Virus record (IMG/VR): IMGVR_UViG_3300029813_000238
Location: 1-20,879 of that record
Source of the DNA: a virus
DNA: 20,879 nucleotides
Direction: 5' to 3' (one strand)
Positions 7,131 through 14,475 of the stretch are shown in pieces. A model generated the notes under the pieces. That model made no database searches and had not been told where the DNA came from. It was given only the letters and a program-made list of their open reading frames with translations. Position 1 is the stretch's first letter; every line of letters begins with the position of its first letter. Made by a program: the position numbers and the translations under genes.

Positions 7131-8713
7131 TCTTCCTCCTCGCCTTCGGCCCGCTCAGCCTGCTCATCTTCGCTGGGCTCACGAGGCCCGGTTGGTGTAT
7201 CCCCCCCCGCTGGTGTGTCGCCCGCCCGCCGGCCGCCCTTCACCCCGGGCGGACGCAGACCGGCAAAGATCTCCCACGGTACCTCGACGCCCGTTTGCTT
7301 TTCCAGCTTCTGCGCCCTTTTGATCGCGTCGAGCACTTCGGCCTGCCGTGCCTCCACCACGTTCTCGCGCTCAAGATTGAGTGACTTGCAGACTATCGCA
7401 TGGGTCGTGAAGCCTCGGTCGAGCTTGGCACCTTGGGCCTGAGCCTCCTTCAACTGGTCAATCCAAGGGAACGTCGGCTTTATCCAGTCATGCTGTAGCG
7501 CGTCAGCCCGCTCAGCCAGGAGCCCCGACCTCACCCACTGCCCCACCTTCCACTCATAGACCGGCCGGTTGAACCCGCCGGCGATGATGTTCTGCCAATC
7601 CTGGAAAGTCTGGTAGGCCTGCTCAAGCACGGCCCGGGATTGGCTGTAATTGGACTTGGTCCAGTCCAGCAGGACGATCTCCAGGGGCATACCCAGCGGC
7701 AACCCGAGCAACCGGAGGAACATCACCACCGACTCCTGGAAGTTGCGGCCGGGGATGTTCCGCTCAATACCTTTGATCTCGTCTCCGCTCTCGCCGTGGA
7801 AAACCAGCGCATAGGCGAGCTCTGTGATGCGCACCGCCAGCTCGTCACCGCTGGCCCCTGGGTCCTCCGTGCTCTCTTCCTGACCAATCTGCGGGCCTGC
7901 TTCCCTGGTGATACTCAGGGCCAGCCGAGCCAGAAGCTGCCAGGCGATTGCCTCGGAATCGCAGACGTCATTGATTCGGTGAAGCATGGGGAAGCTGGCT
8001 TGACAGGGGGGCACGCTGCGCACCCCAGTTGGCCGTTCCGGTGTAGTCATAAACAAGAAGAACTCGGGCTCGATCTGCCTGGCCCTCTCATTGGCGAGCT
8101 GGCCCCGGGCCCCGTAGGCCGTCACGAAGAACTTAACAGGCATCCCCCACTCGTCCTTCTTTATCCCGTCCCTGTAGGTCTTGGACGTGATCTGCTCGGC
8201 TTCGATTAGTTGAATAAGGCCGGCTCGCGGCTTTCCGAGTTTCACAACACCGGTGTCACCGCACTTCAAGAGCTCGGTGCATACCATTCGCTCTGTCTGC
8301 TGTCCCGAGAGGAGTTGCTTCACCCCTGGCTTGCGCCAATACTCTCGCCAGAGCCTTTCCGCCTCACGGTTCCAACGCTTACTTGTCGTCCGCGCCTGGA
8401 GCCCGAAACCGCCGCCGATGATGTAGCCAGCCGCGCGTTCGATGATGCCCCGGTAGATGCCGTTATTACGGACGAAGTCCCGGCTTTGGTTGAGCAGCGC
8501 GGGTCGGTGATACTGTGTGTGAACTGCGCCGGACCCGCCAACCGTGCCCCGCCCCTCTTTCGACGCGACGGTCACGGCGCGATAGCCCAAGGCAGTATAG
8601 GTCCCCCGGTGCTGTAGAACGTCGTAGGTCTGCCGGCGGGCCCCACGCTTCGGCTTTGCTATCGCCGGCGCGCTCACGAAACGACCAGTGTTGGGGTCCC
8701 GCCGCCTCACCAT
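7127..8713 (-). CDS. Portal protein (lambda gpB family)
   Basis: A 528-residue protein of the lambda-family portal type. Recognisable parts are the basic N-terminus, 'LLNQSRDFVRNNGIYRGIIE' (the typical 'l..RsRdl.rNn.ia.g.i' helix), 'IIGGGFGLQA', 'EYWRKPG', 'CGDTGVVKLG', 'IQLIEAEQITS', 'INDVCDSEAIAWQLLARLAL' and 'LPLGMPLEIVLLDWTKSNYSQSRAVL' (portal helix and C-terminal 'NYSsaRaal'). The C-terminal 40 residues are acidic and disordered-looking. ATG 8713 has AAGGA eight bases upstream and overlaps the preceding gene by seven bases; its stop overlaps the protease start as ATGA. It forms the dodecameric vertex through which DNA is packaged and to which the neck attaches. Confidence 0.94.
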   Translation of the reverse strand: MVRRRDPNTGRFVSAPAIAKPKRGARRQTYDVLQHRGTYTALGYRAVTVASKEGRGTVGGSGAVHTQYHRPALLNQSRDFVRNNGIYRGIIERAAGYIIGGGFGLQARTTSKRWNREAERLWREYWRKPGVKQLLSGQQTERMVCTELLKCGDTGVVKLGKPRAGLIQLIEAEQITSKTYRDGIKKDEWGMPVKFFVTAYGARGQLANERARQIEPEFFLFMTTPERPTGVRSVPPCQASFPMLHRINDVCDSEAIAWQLLARLALSITREAGPQIGQEESTEDPGASGDELAVRITELAYALVFHGESGDEIKGIERNIPGRNFQESVVMFLRLLGLPLGMPLEIVLLDWTKSNYSQSRAVLEQAYQTFQDWQNIIAGGFNRPVYEWKVGQWVRSGLLAERADALQHDWIKPTFPWIDQLKEAQAQGAKLDRGFTTHAIVCKSLNLERENVVEARQAEVLDAIKRAQKLEKQTGVEVPWEIFAGLRPPGVKGGRRAGDTPAGGDTPTGPREPSEDEQAERAEGEEEE

Positions 8714-8976
8714 AACTTCATCCTTCCCCTGGTGAACGACGAGCGAGCACTGTTCCCGACCGACCCGACGTACTGCGCCAGGCGCTTTTCCTGAGCCTGT
8801 AGGTCCACATAGTCCAGACGGATCGCCTGGTCACTGATGCTTTGCTGTCGGTTCACGAGCAGCCAACGCACCGCTTCCAACGCCAGCCGTGCTTTGGCAG
8901 CGTCGCCCTCCCAGACTAAGTTGTCGTTCCACTGGCCGAGCGCATCCGCCAGCGTTGAGGAACTGTCAAGCGCCAT
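8707..8976 (-). CDS. Small protein at the gpW position
   Basis: An 89-residue, mostly helical protein: MALDSSSTLADALGQWND, AAKARLALEAVRWLLVNRQQ, then IRLDYVDLQAQEKRLAQYVG and a basic Ser/Arg tail. It sits between the terminase block and portal, exactly where lambda encodes the head-tail joining protein gpW (68 residues), and overlaps the portal start by seven bases. ATG 8976 follows GGGGAGG. The helix-strand layout fits a gpW-like or portal-associated assembly factor, but I see no diagnostic motif, so the role is inferred from position. Confidence 0.7.
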   Translation of the reverse strand: MALDSSSTLADALGQWNDNLVWEGDAAKARLALEAVRWLLVNRQQSISDQAIRLDYVDLQAQEKRLAQYVGSVGNSARSSFTRGRMKLW

Positions 8977-9141
8977 GGGCCTCCCCTAAACAAGCGGGCG
9001 CGACTGATTGAAGGGTTGGCTCCAACCAGCCGCGCCCCACGCGAAAGGAAGCAACACTATAAGGGTTGCCTGTAACCCGCCGGCGCGCCAGCAAAAAACA
9101 CTACATCCTGGGTTTTTCTTACCAATCTTGGTAAGTTTCCG
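8977..9141 (-). promoter_or_regulatory. Intergenic region with repeated hairpins and an 18-base inverted repeat
   Basis: 165 bases separate the terminase/zinc-ribbon genes from the head genes. Three inverted repeats are visible: GGTTGG-ct-CCAACC at 9014-9027, nested inside GGGCGCG (8996-9002) and CGCGCCC (9031-9037); GGGTT-(6 bases)-AACCC at 9063-9078; and CTTACCAA-tc-TTGGTAAG at 9118-9135. The first two are diverged copies of one element (AAGGGTTG..., about 50 bases apart, each followed by a CGCGCC run). The segment 9085-9160 is AT-rich compared with its surroundings. It probably carries the control signals for the head operon, or a packaging-protein site. I find no convincing -35/-10 pair by eye. 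Confidence 0.5.
9118..9135. repeat. Near-perfect palindrome, operator-like
   Basis: CTTACCAATCTTGGTAAG has two exact 8-base arms around a 2-base spacer. It lies seven bases downstream of the zinc-ribbon gene stop and is AT-rich, unlike most of the window. The form is that of a binding site for a dimeric regulator. It also could fold in RNA, but no U-run follows it on the transcribed strand, so a terminator is less likely. Confidence 0.45.
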
Positions 9142-9492
9142 CTAAATAGGCTGCCCTTTGACCGCGTACCGGACACGGCAAATGGGCGTCAAGCACTCCC
9201 GGTACTGGACGTCGGCCTTGGTGCTGTAGGCCCTGGTCTCACTGCCGCCGCACCGTGGACACCGGGACCGTGTCGGGAACGCGAACACCCGGGCCTCCTG
9301 CGCACCATCCTCGGCCGGCTCTACGTCCTCAACCGCCGGCGTCTCCTCGGCCGCCGGCGTCTCCTTGACCGGCGGCGTCTCCTCCACCGGGGGCGTCTCT
9401 CCGACAGCCGCCGGCGCCTCCACCCCTTCGTCTGGGGAGACTGCCGCCTCCTCCCTGTCTCGCTTTTGCTTTCTGCTCCTCCGCTTTGACAT
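9142..9492 (-). CDS. Zinc-ribbon protein with Pro/Glu repeat linker
   Basis: A 116-residue protein from ATG 9492 (MSKRRSRKQKRDREE), which has GAGAGGGGA upstream. A longer reading from 9582 would run deep into the terminase gene and lacks a good site. The N-terminus is strongly basic. The middle is an acidic, proline-rich repeat (units like VEETPP and AAEETP). The C-terminus carries a Cys4 zinc ribbon, CPRCGG...ECLTPICRVRY, with a C-x2-C and C-x4-C pair, similar in layout to Ogr/Delta-type fingers. It sits just after the large terminase, starting 14 bases before the terminase stop is reached in reverse. A packaging accessory or transcription-related role is possible; function unknown. Confidence 0.75.
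   Translation of the reverse strand: MSKRRSRKQKRDREEAAVSPDEGVEAPAAVGETPPVEETPPVKETPAAEETPAVEDVEPAEDGAQEARVFAFPTRSRCPRCGGSETRAYSTKADVQYRECLTPICRVRYAVKGQPI
9338..9409. repeat. 18-bp minisatellite, four copies
   Basis: Four head-to-tail 18-bp units, each starting GGCGTCTC on the plus strand (9338, 9356, 9374, 9392), encode a six-residue repeat of the type EETP(A/P)(V/A) on the minus strand. The copies differ mainly at third positions and in the second half of the unit. Such in-frame tandem repeats expand and contract by slippage, so linker length may vary between relatives. Confidence 0.75.
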
Positions 9493-9505
9493 ATGCTTCC
9501 CCTCT

Positions 9506-11479
9506 CTAATAGTTCGTTCTGATGCGCCGCTGACCCTGCGCGGGTCCACCCCGCCGCCGGCGCTTTGTCTTGGGCTTTCCATCTTTCATAAGCCGTATGC
9601 CCAGCATGTCGGCAGCACACCGACAGCCGTAAGCGCAGTCAAGATAATGGTTCTTCGCTGAGACTTGGTCCCAGAAGGCAATCGTGCCCTTCCCAGGCTT
9701 GAACTCCTCCAACTGGCGCTCCGCCGCGATCTGCCGCGCGTAGGACTGATGGTCGCGCGGCTGCGCCTGGTAAAGCTGCAAGCTGCCGGGCGTTCCAGCA
9801 GCGGCAACAAAACCTTCATGCACCTGACGTTTCCAATAGTCACTGTGCATATTGACCAGCCGGATCCCATTGGCTTGCAGAGTTATAAACCATTCGTGGC
9901 CGAGCACCCGCTTGTCTCCCTTCTTCGGCGCTCTCGGCGGCCGCCAATTTCCTTGTTTACGAGTAGTGCCGAGCCCCTGGGATGCGAAGTAACGGCCCTG
10001 GCCGGACTCGCGCACAAAGGTATAAGCCACGTCCTTCCCGTAGGACATGTCGACAAGGCACAGGTCGTGCACCCTGGGGTTCCCCCCCTGCTGCCAGCCG
10101 GGGACCAGCGTACTCGTCCGGAAGGCCCGCAGCACTGTGAGGATCGCCAGTGTGTTCGCTTCTCGTTCCTGGGGCACCTCCAGCGCCCCATAGTCGATAA
10201 GGTGCCCCTCGGCCTTCTCCGTCCAACCCCATGCCGACCACCAACACCAATATAGGCCCAGGTCGATAAAGACCGTCAGCTTTGTGCACTCCGCCGGTAC
10301 CACGCCCCGTGGATTGTTGGTGACCTTCTGCAAAACGATGTCCCGACCGAAGCTCGACAGGTTCAGCATTTGGTCACGGTAGGGTTGAGCCCAGATGAAC
10401 TGCATAACCTCCTTCATCGCCTCGGCTTGGTCCGACTGGTCCGCGCGAAACTCGACCTCGGCAATATCACTCATCTCCGTCAGCGCCGAGTGCATAGCGT
10501 TCCAGCGGATCCCGAAGGTGAAGGTTCTGGGCGGCTTCCCCACAGTCGCCCCCGCCTTCGTGACCTTCTGACCCCGTGCCGCGAGCGCCGGCCGTCCAAG
10601 GCTCTGCCGCCGGTCGCTCTCGCTCCACGCCCCACCACACTCAGGGCAGATGAAATGAGCCTCAGCCTGGGCCTCCATTATGTCCGCCGCGCCCTGCCAG
10701 CCGCCAAAGTTCTCCCGCTCAGGCGCCACAAATGCTCCACAGTGTTCGCAGGGAATGTAAATCCGGGTCTCTGTCCCGTACTGACAGACCTCTTGGTAAA
10801 TGCGCCCGTCCTCGTTCGACATGGTGCATTCGCCATAGACAACCGCCCGACTGCCAAAGGCCCGGGTCCGCGCTTCGAATTGCCTGACGGGGTCAGCCTC
10901 CCGACTTACGGCGCCGGGCTTATCCATCTTGTCAATCTCCGTGATCACCACGACGCGCGACGTAAAGGTGGAGCGCTGGTCGTCGCCACCGCCCGCTCCC
11001 ATAAACCGGAGTGTGGCCCCGTTCTGATACCGGATTGCCAGTGCCCGGCCGCCTTTGGACCCGACCCCGCGCGTCGGCAGCAGCCGCCGGTACCGGCTCT
11101 TCATTATGGCCGGCAACAGCCGCTCCTCGTAAATCCCCTGACCCGTCTCGATGCGGGGGACTGCCAATATCACCGTTTCCTCAACCTCAAACAGGTGGTA
11201 GAGCAGTGGGATCACAAAGAATAGCAGCGTCTTACTGCACTGCACCGGCCCCGACCCGAAGAACCGGCGGTAGCGTCCGGCCGAGAACGCCTCCAGCACC
11301 AGCCCCGTCCAGGGCATAAACTTCACTCGGAACGGCAGGCCCGCGCGCGGCCCCGTCGGTAAGATTAGCTCTTTCTCTGCAAACACCTGGAACGGCCGTT
11401 TCTTCACCGGGCGAGCGTTCGCGAAGAACTGGCGGACCGGCGCCGTTCGCCGTGCCGCAACCTCCGTGCTGGTCGTCAT
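9506..11479 (-). CDS. Terminase large subunit (GpA family)
   Basis: 657 residues from ATG 11479, which overlaps the small-subunit stop as ATGA; a start at 11503 would run 28 bases into that gene. The ATPase has a GpA-type Walker A-like loop, GSGPVQCSKT (residues 75-84), and Walker B VVVITEID (176-183). There is a Cys4 zinc element (CEHCG...CPECGG) in the middle. The nuclease half shows TVFIDLG, a later LCLVDMSYGKD and a C-terminal KNHYLDCAYGCRCAADMLG, the acidic segments expected for an RNase H-fold nuclease. The C-terminal tail is basic. With the small subunit it cuts concatemeric DNA and drives it through the portal. GpA-type terminases usually act at cos sites, so cohesive ends are likely but not shown. 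Confidence 0.95.
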   Translation of the reverse strand: MTTSTEVAARRTAPVRQFFANARPVKKRPFQVFAEKELILPTGPRAGLPFRVKFMPWTGLVLEAFSAGRYRRFFGSGPVQCSKTLLFFVIPLLYHLFEVEETVILAVPRIETGQGIYEERLLPAIMKSRYRRLLPTRGVGSKGGRALAIRYQNGATLRFMGAGGGDDQRSTFTSRVVVITEIDKMDKPGAVSREADPVRQFEARTRAFGSRAVVYGECTMSNEDGRIYQEVCQYGTETRIYIPCEHCGAFVAPERENFGGWQGAADIMEAQAEAHFICPECGGAWSESDRRQSLGRPALAARGQKVTKAGATVGKPPRTFTFGIRWNAMHSALTEMSDIAEVEFRADQSDQAEAMKEVMQFIWAQPYRDQMLNLSSFGRDIVLQKVTNNPRGVVPAECTKLTVFIDLGLYWCWWSAWGWTEKAEGHLIDYGALEVPQEREANTLAILTVLRAFRTSTLVPGWQQGGNPRVHDLCLVDMSYGKDVAYTFVRESGQGRYFASQGLGTTRKQGNWRPPRAPKKGDKRVLGHEWFITLQANGIRLVNMHSDYWKRQVHEGFVAAAGTPGSLQLYQAQPRDHQSYARQIAAERQLEEFKPGKGTIAFWDQVSAKNHYLDCAYGCRCAADMLGIRLMKDGKPKTKRRRRGGPAQGQRRIRTNY

Positions 11480-12051
11480 CCCACCCCCAACATCTGCTTC
11501 CACTCCCGTTCGGCCTGGTCAATCATGCTTCGTATCGCGTCCCCAACTTCGGCCCCGTGCATCCGCTCGATCGCGTCAGCCCCCTCACGGAACACCCGTC
11601 CGATTTCAGCCAACTCAGACTGGAGCTTGGTCACGTCGTACAGCGTGCCTTCCTCTATGTCGTTCTGCCGCCGTGCCCGCCGCGCCTGCTCCCGGTACAG
11701 CTCCTCGCGCGGGTCGCCGCTTCCTCCCTTGCCCTTCTGCTTCCGTTCCTCCAACCAACGCATTACGTCCACTGCGTCATACAGCGCCGCCCTGTTCCCG
11801 GCGTTTGCGCGAAACAGCGGCATGTCCTCACGCGCCCACAGTTGCACCGTCCGCTGGGTCACGCCAAGCCGCCGGGCAAGCTGCTTCGTTGTCACCAGCA
11901 CCGCATCCTCGTCCCGTTCGGCGACGGCCACGTACCCGCTCGAAACCAGGAGCCTGTGCAGCCATTGAGCCGCAGGGACCCCAGCCCGCGCCTTGCGCAC
12001 GAGCTCCGCCATCGCCTCCTGCTGCCCGCTCGTTGGCTGTCGTTTCGCCAC
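11476..12051 (-). CDS. Terminase small subunit (Nu1-like)
   Basis: 191 residues from GTG 12051. A winged-helix/MerR-type DNA-binding region lies at about 50-105: LVTTKQLARRLGVTQRTVQL (the helix-turn-helix), then WAREDMPLFRANAGNRAALY and DVMRWLEERKQ, as in lambda Nu1. A basic linker (KQKGKGGSGDPREE) and a long helical C-terminal half (REQARRARRQNDIEEG, then LQSELAEIGRVFREG) follow, suited to oligomerisation and to binding the large subunit. It is the first gene of the packaging/head operon, preceded by a 109-base gap after galE. Ribosome site AGAGGA lies rather far (12 bases) from the GTG. It recognises the phage packaging site. Confidence 0.9.
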   Translation of the reverse strand: MAKRQPTSGQQEAMAELVRKARAGVPAAQWLHRLLVSSGYVAVAERDEDAVLVTTKQLARRLGVTQRTVQLWAREDMPLFRANAGNRAALYDAVDVMRWLEERKQKGKGGSGDPREELYREQARRARRQNDIEEGTLYDVTKLQSELAEIGRVFREGADAIERMHGAEVGDAIRSMIDQAEREWKQMLGVG

Positions 12052-12160
12052 GTCGCAACGCTGTCCTCTGCGAAGTCATCAGAAAAAGATTTGTGTACAA
12101 AAACCCGGGAATGCAACAAGTTTGGTCTTTGGGGCCTTCCAGGAAGGACCCACTAATGGT
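12052..12160 (-). promoter_or_regulatory. Intergenic gap before the packaging operon, with imperfect hairpin
   Basis: This 109-base AT-rich gap separates galE from terS. At 12131-12151, GGGGCCTTCC and GGAAGGACCC form ten-base arms around one base with a single mismatch, just after the galE stop. It is not followed by a clear U-run on the minus strand, so termination is uncertain. Further on lies a T-rich stretch with TTGTTG and, 16 bases on, TACACA, a weak -35/-10-like pair. A promoter for the late packaging/head genes would be expected here, but the sequence evidence is modest. Confidence 0.4.
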
Positions 12161-13135
12161 TTAGCGTCCGTACTGTGCCTTGTGCCAGTTCCAGGCGCTC
12201 CGAACGATGTCCTCCAGGTCCATCACCTCTGGCGTCCAGCCCAGTTCGTCCCGTGCGGCGGTTGCGTTGGCGTAGAGCATTGCCGGGTCGCCAGGGCGCC
12301 GTTCACCAATCCGCATCTTCAGACTCCCGCCGGTTACCCGGGTGACCACCCCTAACACAGTCATGACACTTAACCCTATGCCCGTCCCCAGGTTGTACGC
12401 CCGCCGGTCCCCGCGCTCCAGCGACTCCATCGCCAGCCAGTGAGCCCGGGCAAGGTCATCCACGTGGACGTAATCCCGAACGCAGGTCCCGTCCGGGGTA
12501 TCGTAATCACGCCCGTGGACCATTACGTACCCGTCGCCGTCCAGCACCGCCTGAAGAGCGACGGGTATAAGATGCACCTCCGGAGCGTGTTGCTCTCCCA
12601 GGCTTCCATCGAGCGCGGCACCGGCAGCATTGAAGTACCGGAGCGACACGAACCCAAGCTGCCAGGCCCGGCAGCAGTCGCCCAGTATCCGCTCCACCAT
12701 TGCCTTGGTCACGCCATAGGGACTGACGGGATTGACGGGCGTTAGCTCGTCGACGTACCCGGTCGGCGGGTTCCCATAGACGGCACAACTGCTGGAGAAC
12801 ACCAGCCGGCGTACCCCGCAGAAGCGCATGGCTTCCAGCAGCCGGGCTGTGCCCCCGACGTTGTTCTGATAGTAGGCCAGCGGGCGCTTCAGGGATGCGG
12901 CCGGCGACGTGAGCCCGGCGAAGTGCATCACCGCGTCAGGCCGGAAGTCCCGCATCGTGCCCTCCATCAGCCGCTCGTCGCTCATGTCCCCCACGACCAG
13001 GGGCACTCCTGCGACTGCCGACCTGTGCCCAGTGCTGAGGTTGTCATACACCAGCACGTCAGCGCCGTGTTCCACCAAGGCCTTGACACAGTGGCTACCC
13101 ACATAGCCCGCTCCGCCGACCGCCAGCACCTTCAT
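12161..13135 (-). CDS. galE: UDP-glucose 4-epimerase
   Basis: 324 residues from ATG 13135, which has AGGAGG six bases upstream (an earlier in-frame start at 13150 is less likely). It is a complete extended short-chain dehydrogenase: NAD-binding GGAGYVGSH at residues 7-15, VYDNLSTGHR (29-38), HFAGLTSPAAS (71-81), the catalytic Ser region FSSSCAVYG (113-121), Tyr140 and Lys144 of the YxxxK motif in SPYGVTK, LRYFNAAGA and the substrate-binding CVRDYVHVDDLARAH. Length (about 330) is normal and no key residue is missing. It interconverts UDP-glucose and UDP-galactose. In a phage it may supply the sugar donor for the glycosyltransferase encoded just upstream in the transcript, for DNA or virion glycosylation, or alter host surface sugars. 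The enzyme call is firm; the purpose is inference. Confidence 0.95.
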   Translation of the reverse strand: MKVLAVGGAGYVGSHCVKALVEHGADVLVYDNLSTGHRSAVAGVPLVVGDMSDERLMEGTMRDFRPDAVMHFAGLTSPAASLKRPLAYYQNNVGGTARLLEAMRFCGVRRLVFSSSCAVYGNPPTGYVDELTPVNPVSPYGVTKAMVERILGDCCRAWQLGFVSLRYFNAAGAALDGSLGEQHAPEVHLIPVALQAVLDGDGYVMVHGRDYDTPDGTCVRDYVHVDDLARAHWLAMESLERGDRRAYNLGTGIGLSVMTVLGVVTRVTGGSLKMRIGERRPGDPAMLYANATAARDELGWTPEVMDLEDIVRSAWNWHKAQYGR

Positions 13136-13146
13136 CAGTCCCCTCC

Positions 13147-13389
13147 TCACGACTGAGAAACGTCGTCCACTGTCCCATAAACCGCGCGTACCTCTGACGG
13201 GTCAAAAGCGAATTCGCTCACGGACAGCCGGGCGAGCCGGCCCTTGCGCGGCCGCCGATTCACCTGCCTGACAACCTGGTAGAACACGGCAGTGCTTAGT
13301 GCGTGACTACGGAGTGCTCGGTGGTCCAGGGGGATCACGTCCTCCGTGGTCCCGTCGCGGAACACCACGTACACTTGATACTGCTTCAT
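13147..13389 (-). CDS. Small protein of unknown function
   Basis: An 80-residue protein with ATG at 13389 and GGAGGGG seven bases upstream. It begins with a beta strand (MKQYQVYVVFRDGTTEDVIPL), continues with a helix (LRSHALSTAVFYQVVRQV), then a basic patch (NRRPRKGRLAR) and an acidic C-terminal end. It ends 12 bases before the galE start. I recognise no family. The clear ribosome site and tight coupling to galE support it as a real gene of the same unit. Confidence 0.65.
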   Translation of the reverse strand: MKQYQVYVVFRDGTTEDVIPLDHRALRSHALSTAVFYQVVRQVNRRPRKGRLARLSVSEFAFDPSEVRAVYGTVDDVSQS

Positions 13390-13405
13390 TCCGTCCCCTC
13401 CTTGG

Positions 13406-13450
13406 CTACAGTCGCCTGAAACGCCCCAGAATACGCCTTAGCAAGCTCAT
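13406..13450 (-). CDS. Possible 14-residue cationic peptide
   Basis: A tiny reading frame encodes MSLLRRILGRFRRL. Its ATG overlaps the stop of the doubtful 76-residue frame as ATGA, the coupling pattern used by confirmed genes here. The peptide alternates Leu/Ile/Phe with Arg, as amphipathic membrane-active peptides do. No independent ribosome site is convincing, and frames this short are common by chance. Confidence 0.2.
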   Translation of the reverse strand: MSLLRRILGRFRRL

Positions 13451-13677
13451 GGAGGCCCCTGAGCGGTCGCAGGAGCCGTCGCGCGCCCCCGACAGGTCCA
13501 AGGGAGCCGCCCTCCGCCACAACCCTTGAGGCAACATGTAGGGCCTCCCTGACAGCCCTTCTCTTGAAACAGCCTTGTAAGGCTCACAGAGGCCTCCCCT
13601 GGTGTAAATGTATTCGCCGCCTCGACCAGCCGCTGACTGCCGGGTTCCAGCCGTTTCCAGGCATCCCAGGCAGCCAT
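13447..13677 (-). CDS. Doubtful small ORF in the 13390-13710 gap
   Basis: The 321 bases between the glycosyltransferase stop and the next firm start hold only this 76-residue frame. Its first half (MAAWDAWKRLEPGSQRLVEA) looks protein-like, while its second half is an odd Cys/Gly-rich run. AGGAGG precedes the ATG but only two bases away, which is too close. The gap also has several short GGCCTCC- and CAGGAGGC-type repeats and small hairpins (for example GCCT-gtcagg-AGGC near 13684-13697). It may be a decayed gene or an untranslated spacer. Confidence 0.3.
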   Translation of the reverse strand: MAAWDAWKRLEPGSQRLVEAANTFTPGEASVSLTRLFQEKGCQGGPTCCLKGCGGGRLPWTCRGRATAPATAQGPP

Positions 13678-13710
13678 AGCCTCCTGACAGGCTCAGAACA
13701 GGCGGTCAGC

Positions 13711-14475
13711 CTATGAGCCGCGCGTTGCCGCCACCTGACTCCGCCGTCTTACGCGCAGCGACATCCCTGTCGTCCCACGTTTCTTCCGGCCACCCATGTC
13801 CAGATAGGGGCCCCACCGCCGGGTCATGATCTCCAGGTCCCGTTCGTGGGTCGCGGCCGTCCGTACCCCTTGCAGGCCGCCGGCGCCACCCCAGATATCC
13901 CCGTGGTCGAAGTAGAAGCGGCGGTCGCAGTAGACAATCCGATGGTCGCGCAGGACCCGCAGGGTCAGGTCGACGTCCTGCTGGCCGACAATGTTTGTGT
14001 CGTAGGCCAGGTCTCGGCCGACAATGCCATAGGAGCAGGACGCCGGCGCCGCCAGCGCCACCGGGTCGTTGGCCCGGAAATACATTGGGTTAGACTGCCG
14101 GTCCCAGCAGAACAGTTTCAGCCCCAGGTCCTCACAGATGGTGATTGAGTTCTCGATGATGCGCAGGATTGCACTTGGTTCTGTGATCGCGCGGAACCCC
14201 CGCCGGCCTACCTGACACCGCACACAGCGCAGGTCGTCATCGACGTTGACCATGACCTGCGTCTTACAGTGCTCCAATATCCACTGCATGATTGCGCCCA
14301 TGCCGACCAAGGGCGGGTGAGCCAGGAGCTTCTTCCCGGGCACGACCTGAGCGTAGGCCTCGACCTCGCTCTCCTCCACGCAGACCCGGGCCGTCGGCAG
14401 GAGCGCCAATATCCGCTCCATGTTCCCGACGCGCTGCCGGCTCGGGACTATGATGCTGTAGCTACTTCGGGCCAT
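13711..14475 (-). CDS. GT-A glycosyltransferase, TET-associated (TAGT)-like
   Basis: 254 residues from ATG 14475, with GGGAGAT eight bases upstream and a 14-base overlap with the preceding gene. It starts with a strand-loop SYSIIVPSRQRVGNM, typical of the 'i.iPSRgRa' opening of TAGT-type enzymes. It then has VCVEESEVEAYAQVVPG, a helix GAIMQWILEHC and the metal/nucleotide-binding VNVDDDLRC (Asp79-81, the DxD motif). Later come SYGIVGRDLAY and the acidic QQDVDLTLRVL (Asp167, Asp169), followed by RRFYFDHGD. The C-terminal 30 residues are basic. TAGT enzymes are known from phage gene clusters that make modified pyrimidines, where they are thought to add sugars to oxidised or hydroxymethylated bases in DNA. 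The GT-A fold is well supported; TAGT membership is recognition by pattern and needs a profile search. Confidence 0.7.
   Translation of the reverse strand: MARSSYSIIVPSRQRVGNMERILALLPTARVCVEESEVEAYAQVVPGKKLLAHPPLVGMGAIMQWILEHCKTQVMVNVDDDLRCVRCQVGRRGFRAITEPSAILRIIENSITICEDLGLKLFCWDRQSNPMYFRANDPVALAAPASCSYGIVGRDLAYDTNIVGQQDVDLTLRVLRDHRIVYCDRRFYFDHGDIWGGAGGLQGVRTAATHERDLEIMTRRWGPYLDMGGRKKRGTTGMSLRVRRRSQVAATRGS

Noticed and set aside
10370-11224. A 284-residue plus-strand frame opposite the large terminase
   Set aside because: Antisense shadow of a conserved GpA terminase; no ribosome site and no recognisable motif.
12131-12151. Intrinsic terminator after galE
   Set aside because: The hairpin is near perfect but no U-run follows on the transcribed strand; kept only as part of the intergenic entry.
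11452-12164. Two long plus-strand frames opposite terS
   Set aside because: Both overlap each other and the conserved small terminase; composition is typical of antisense frames.
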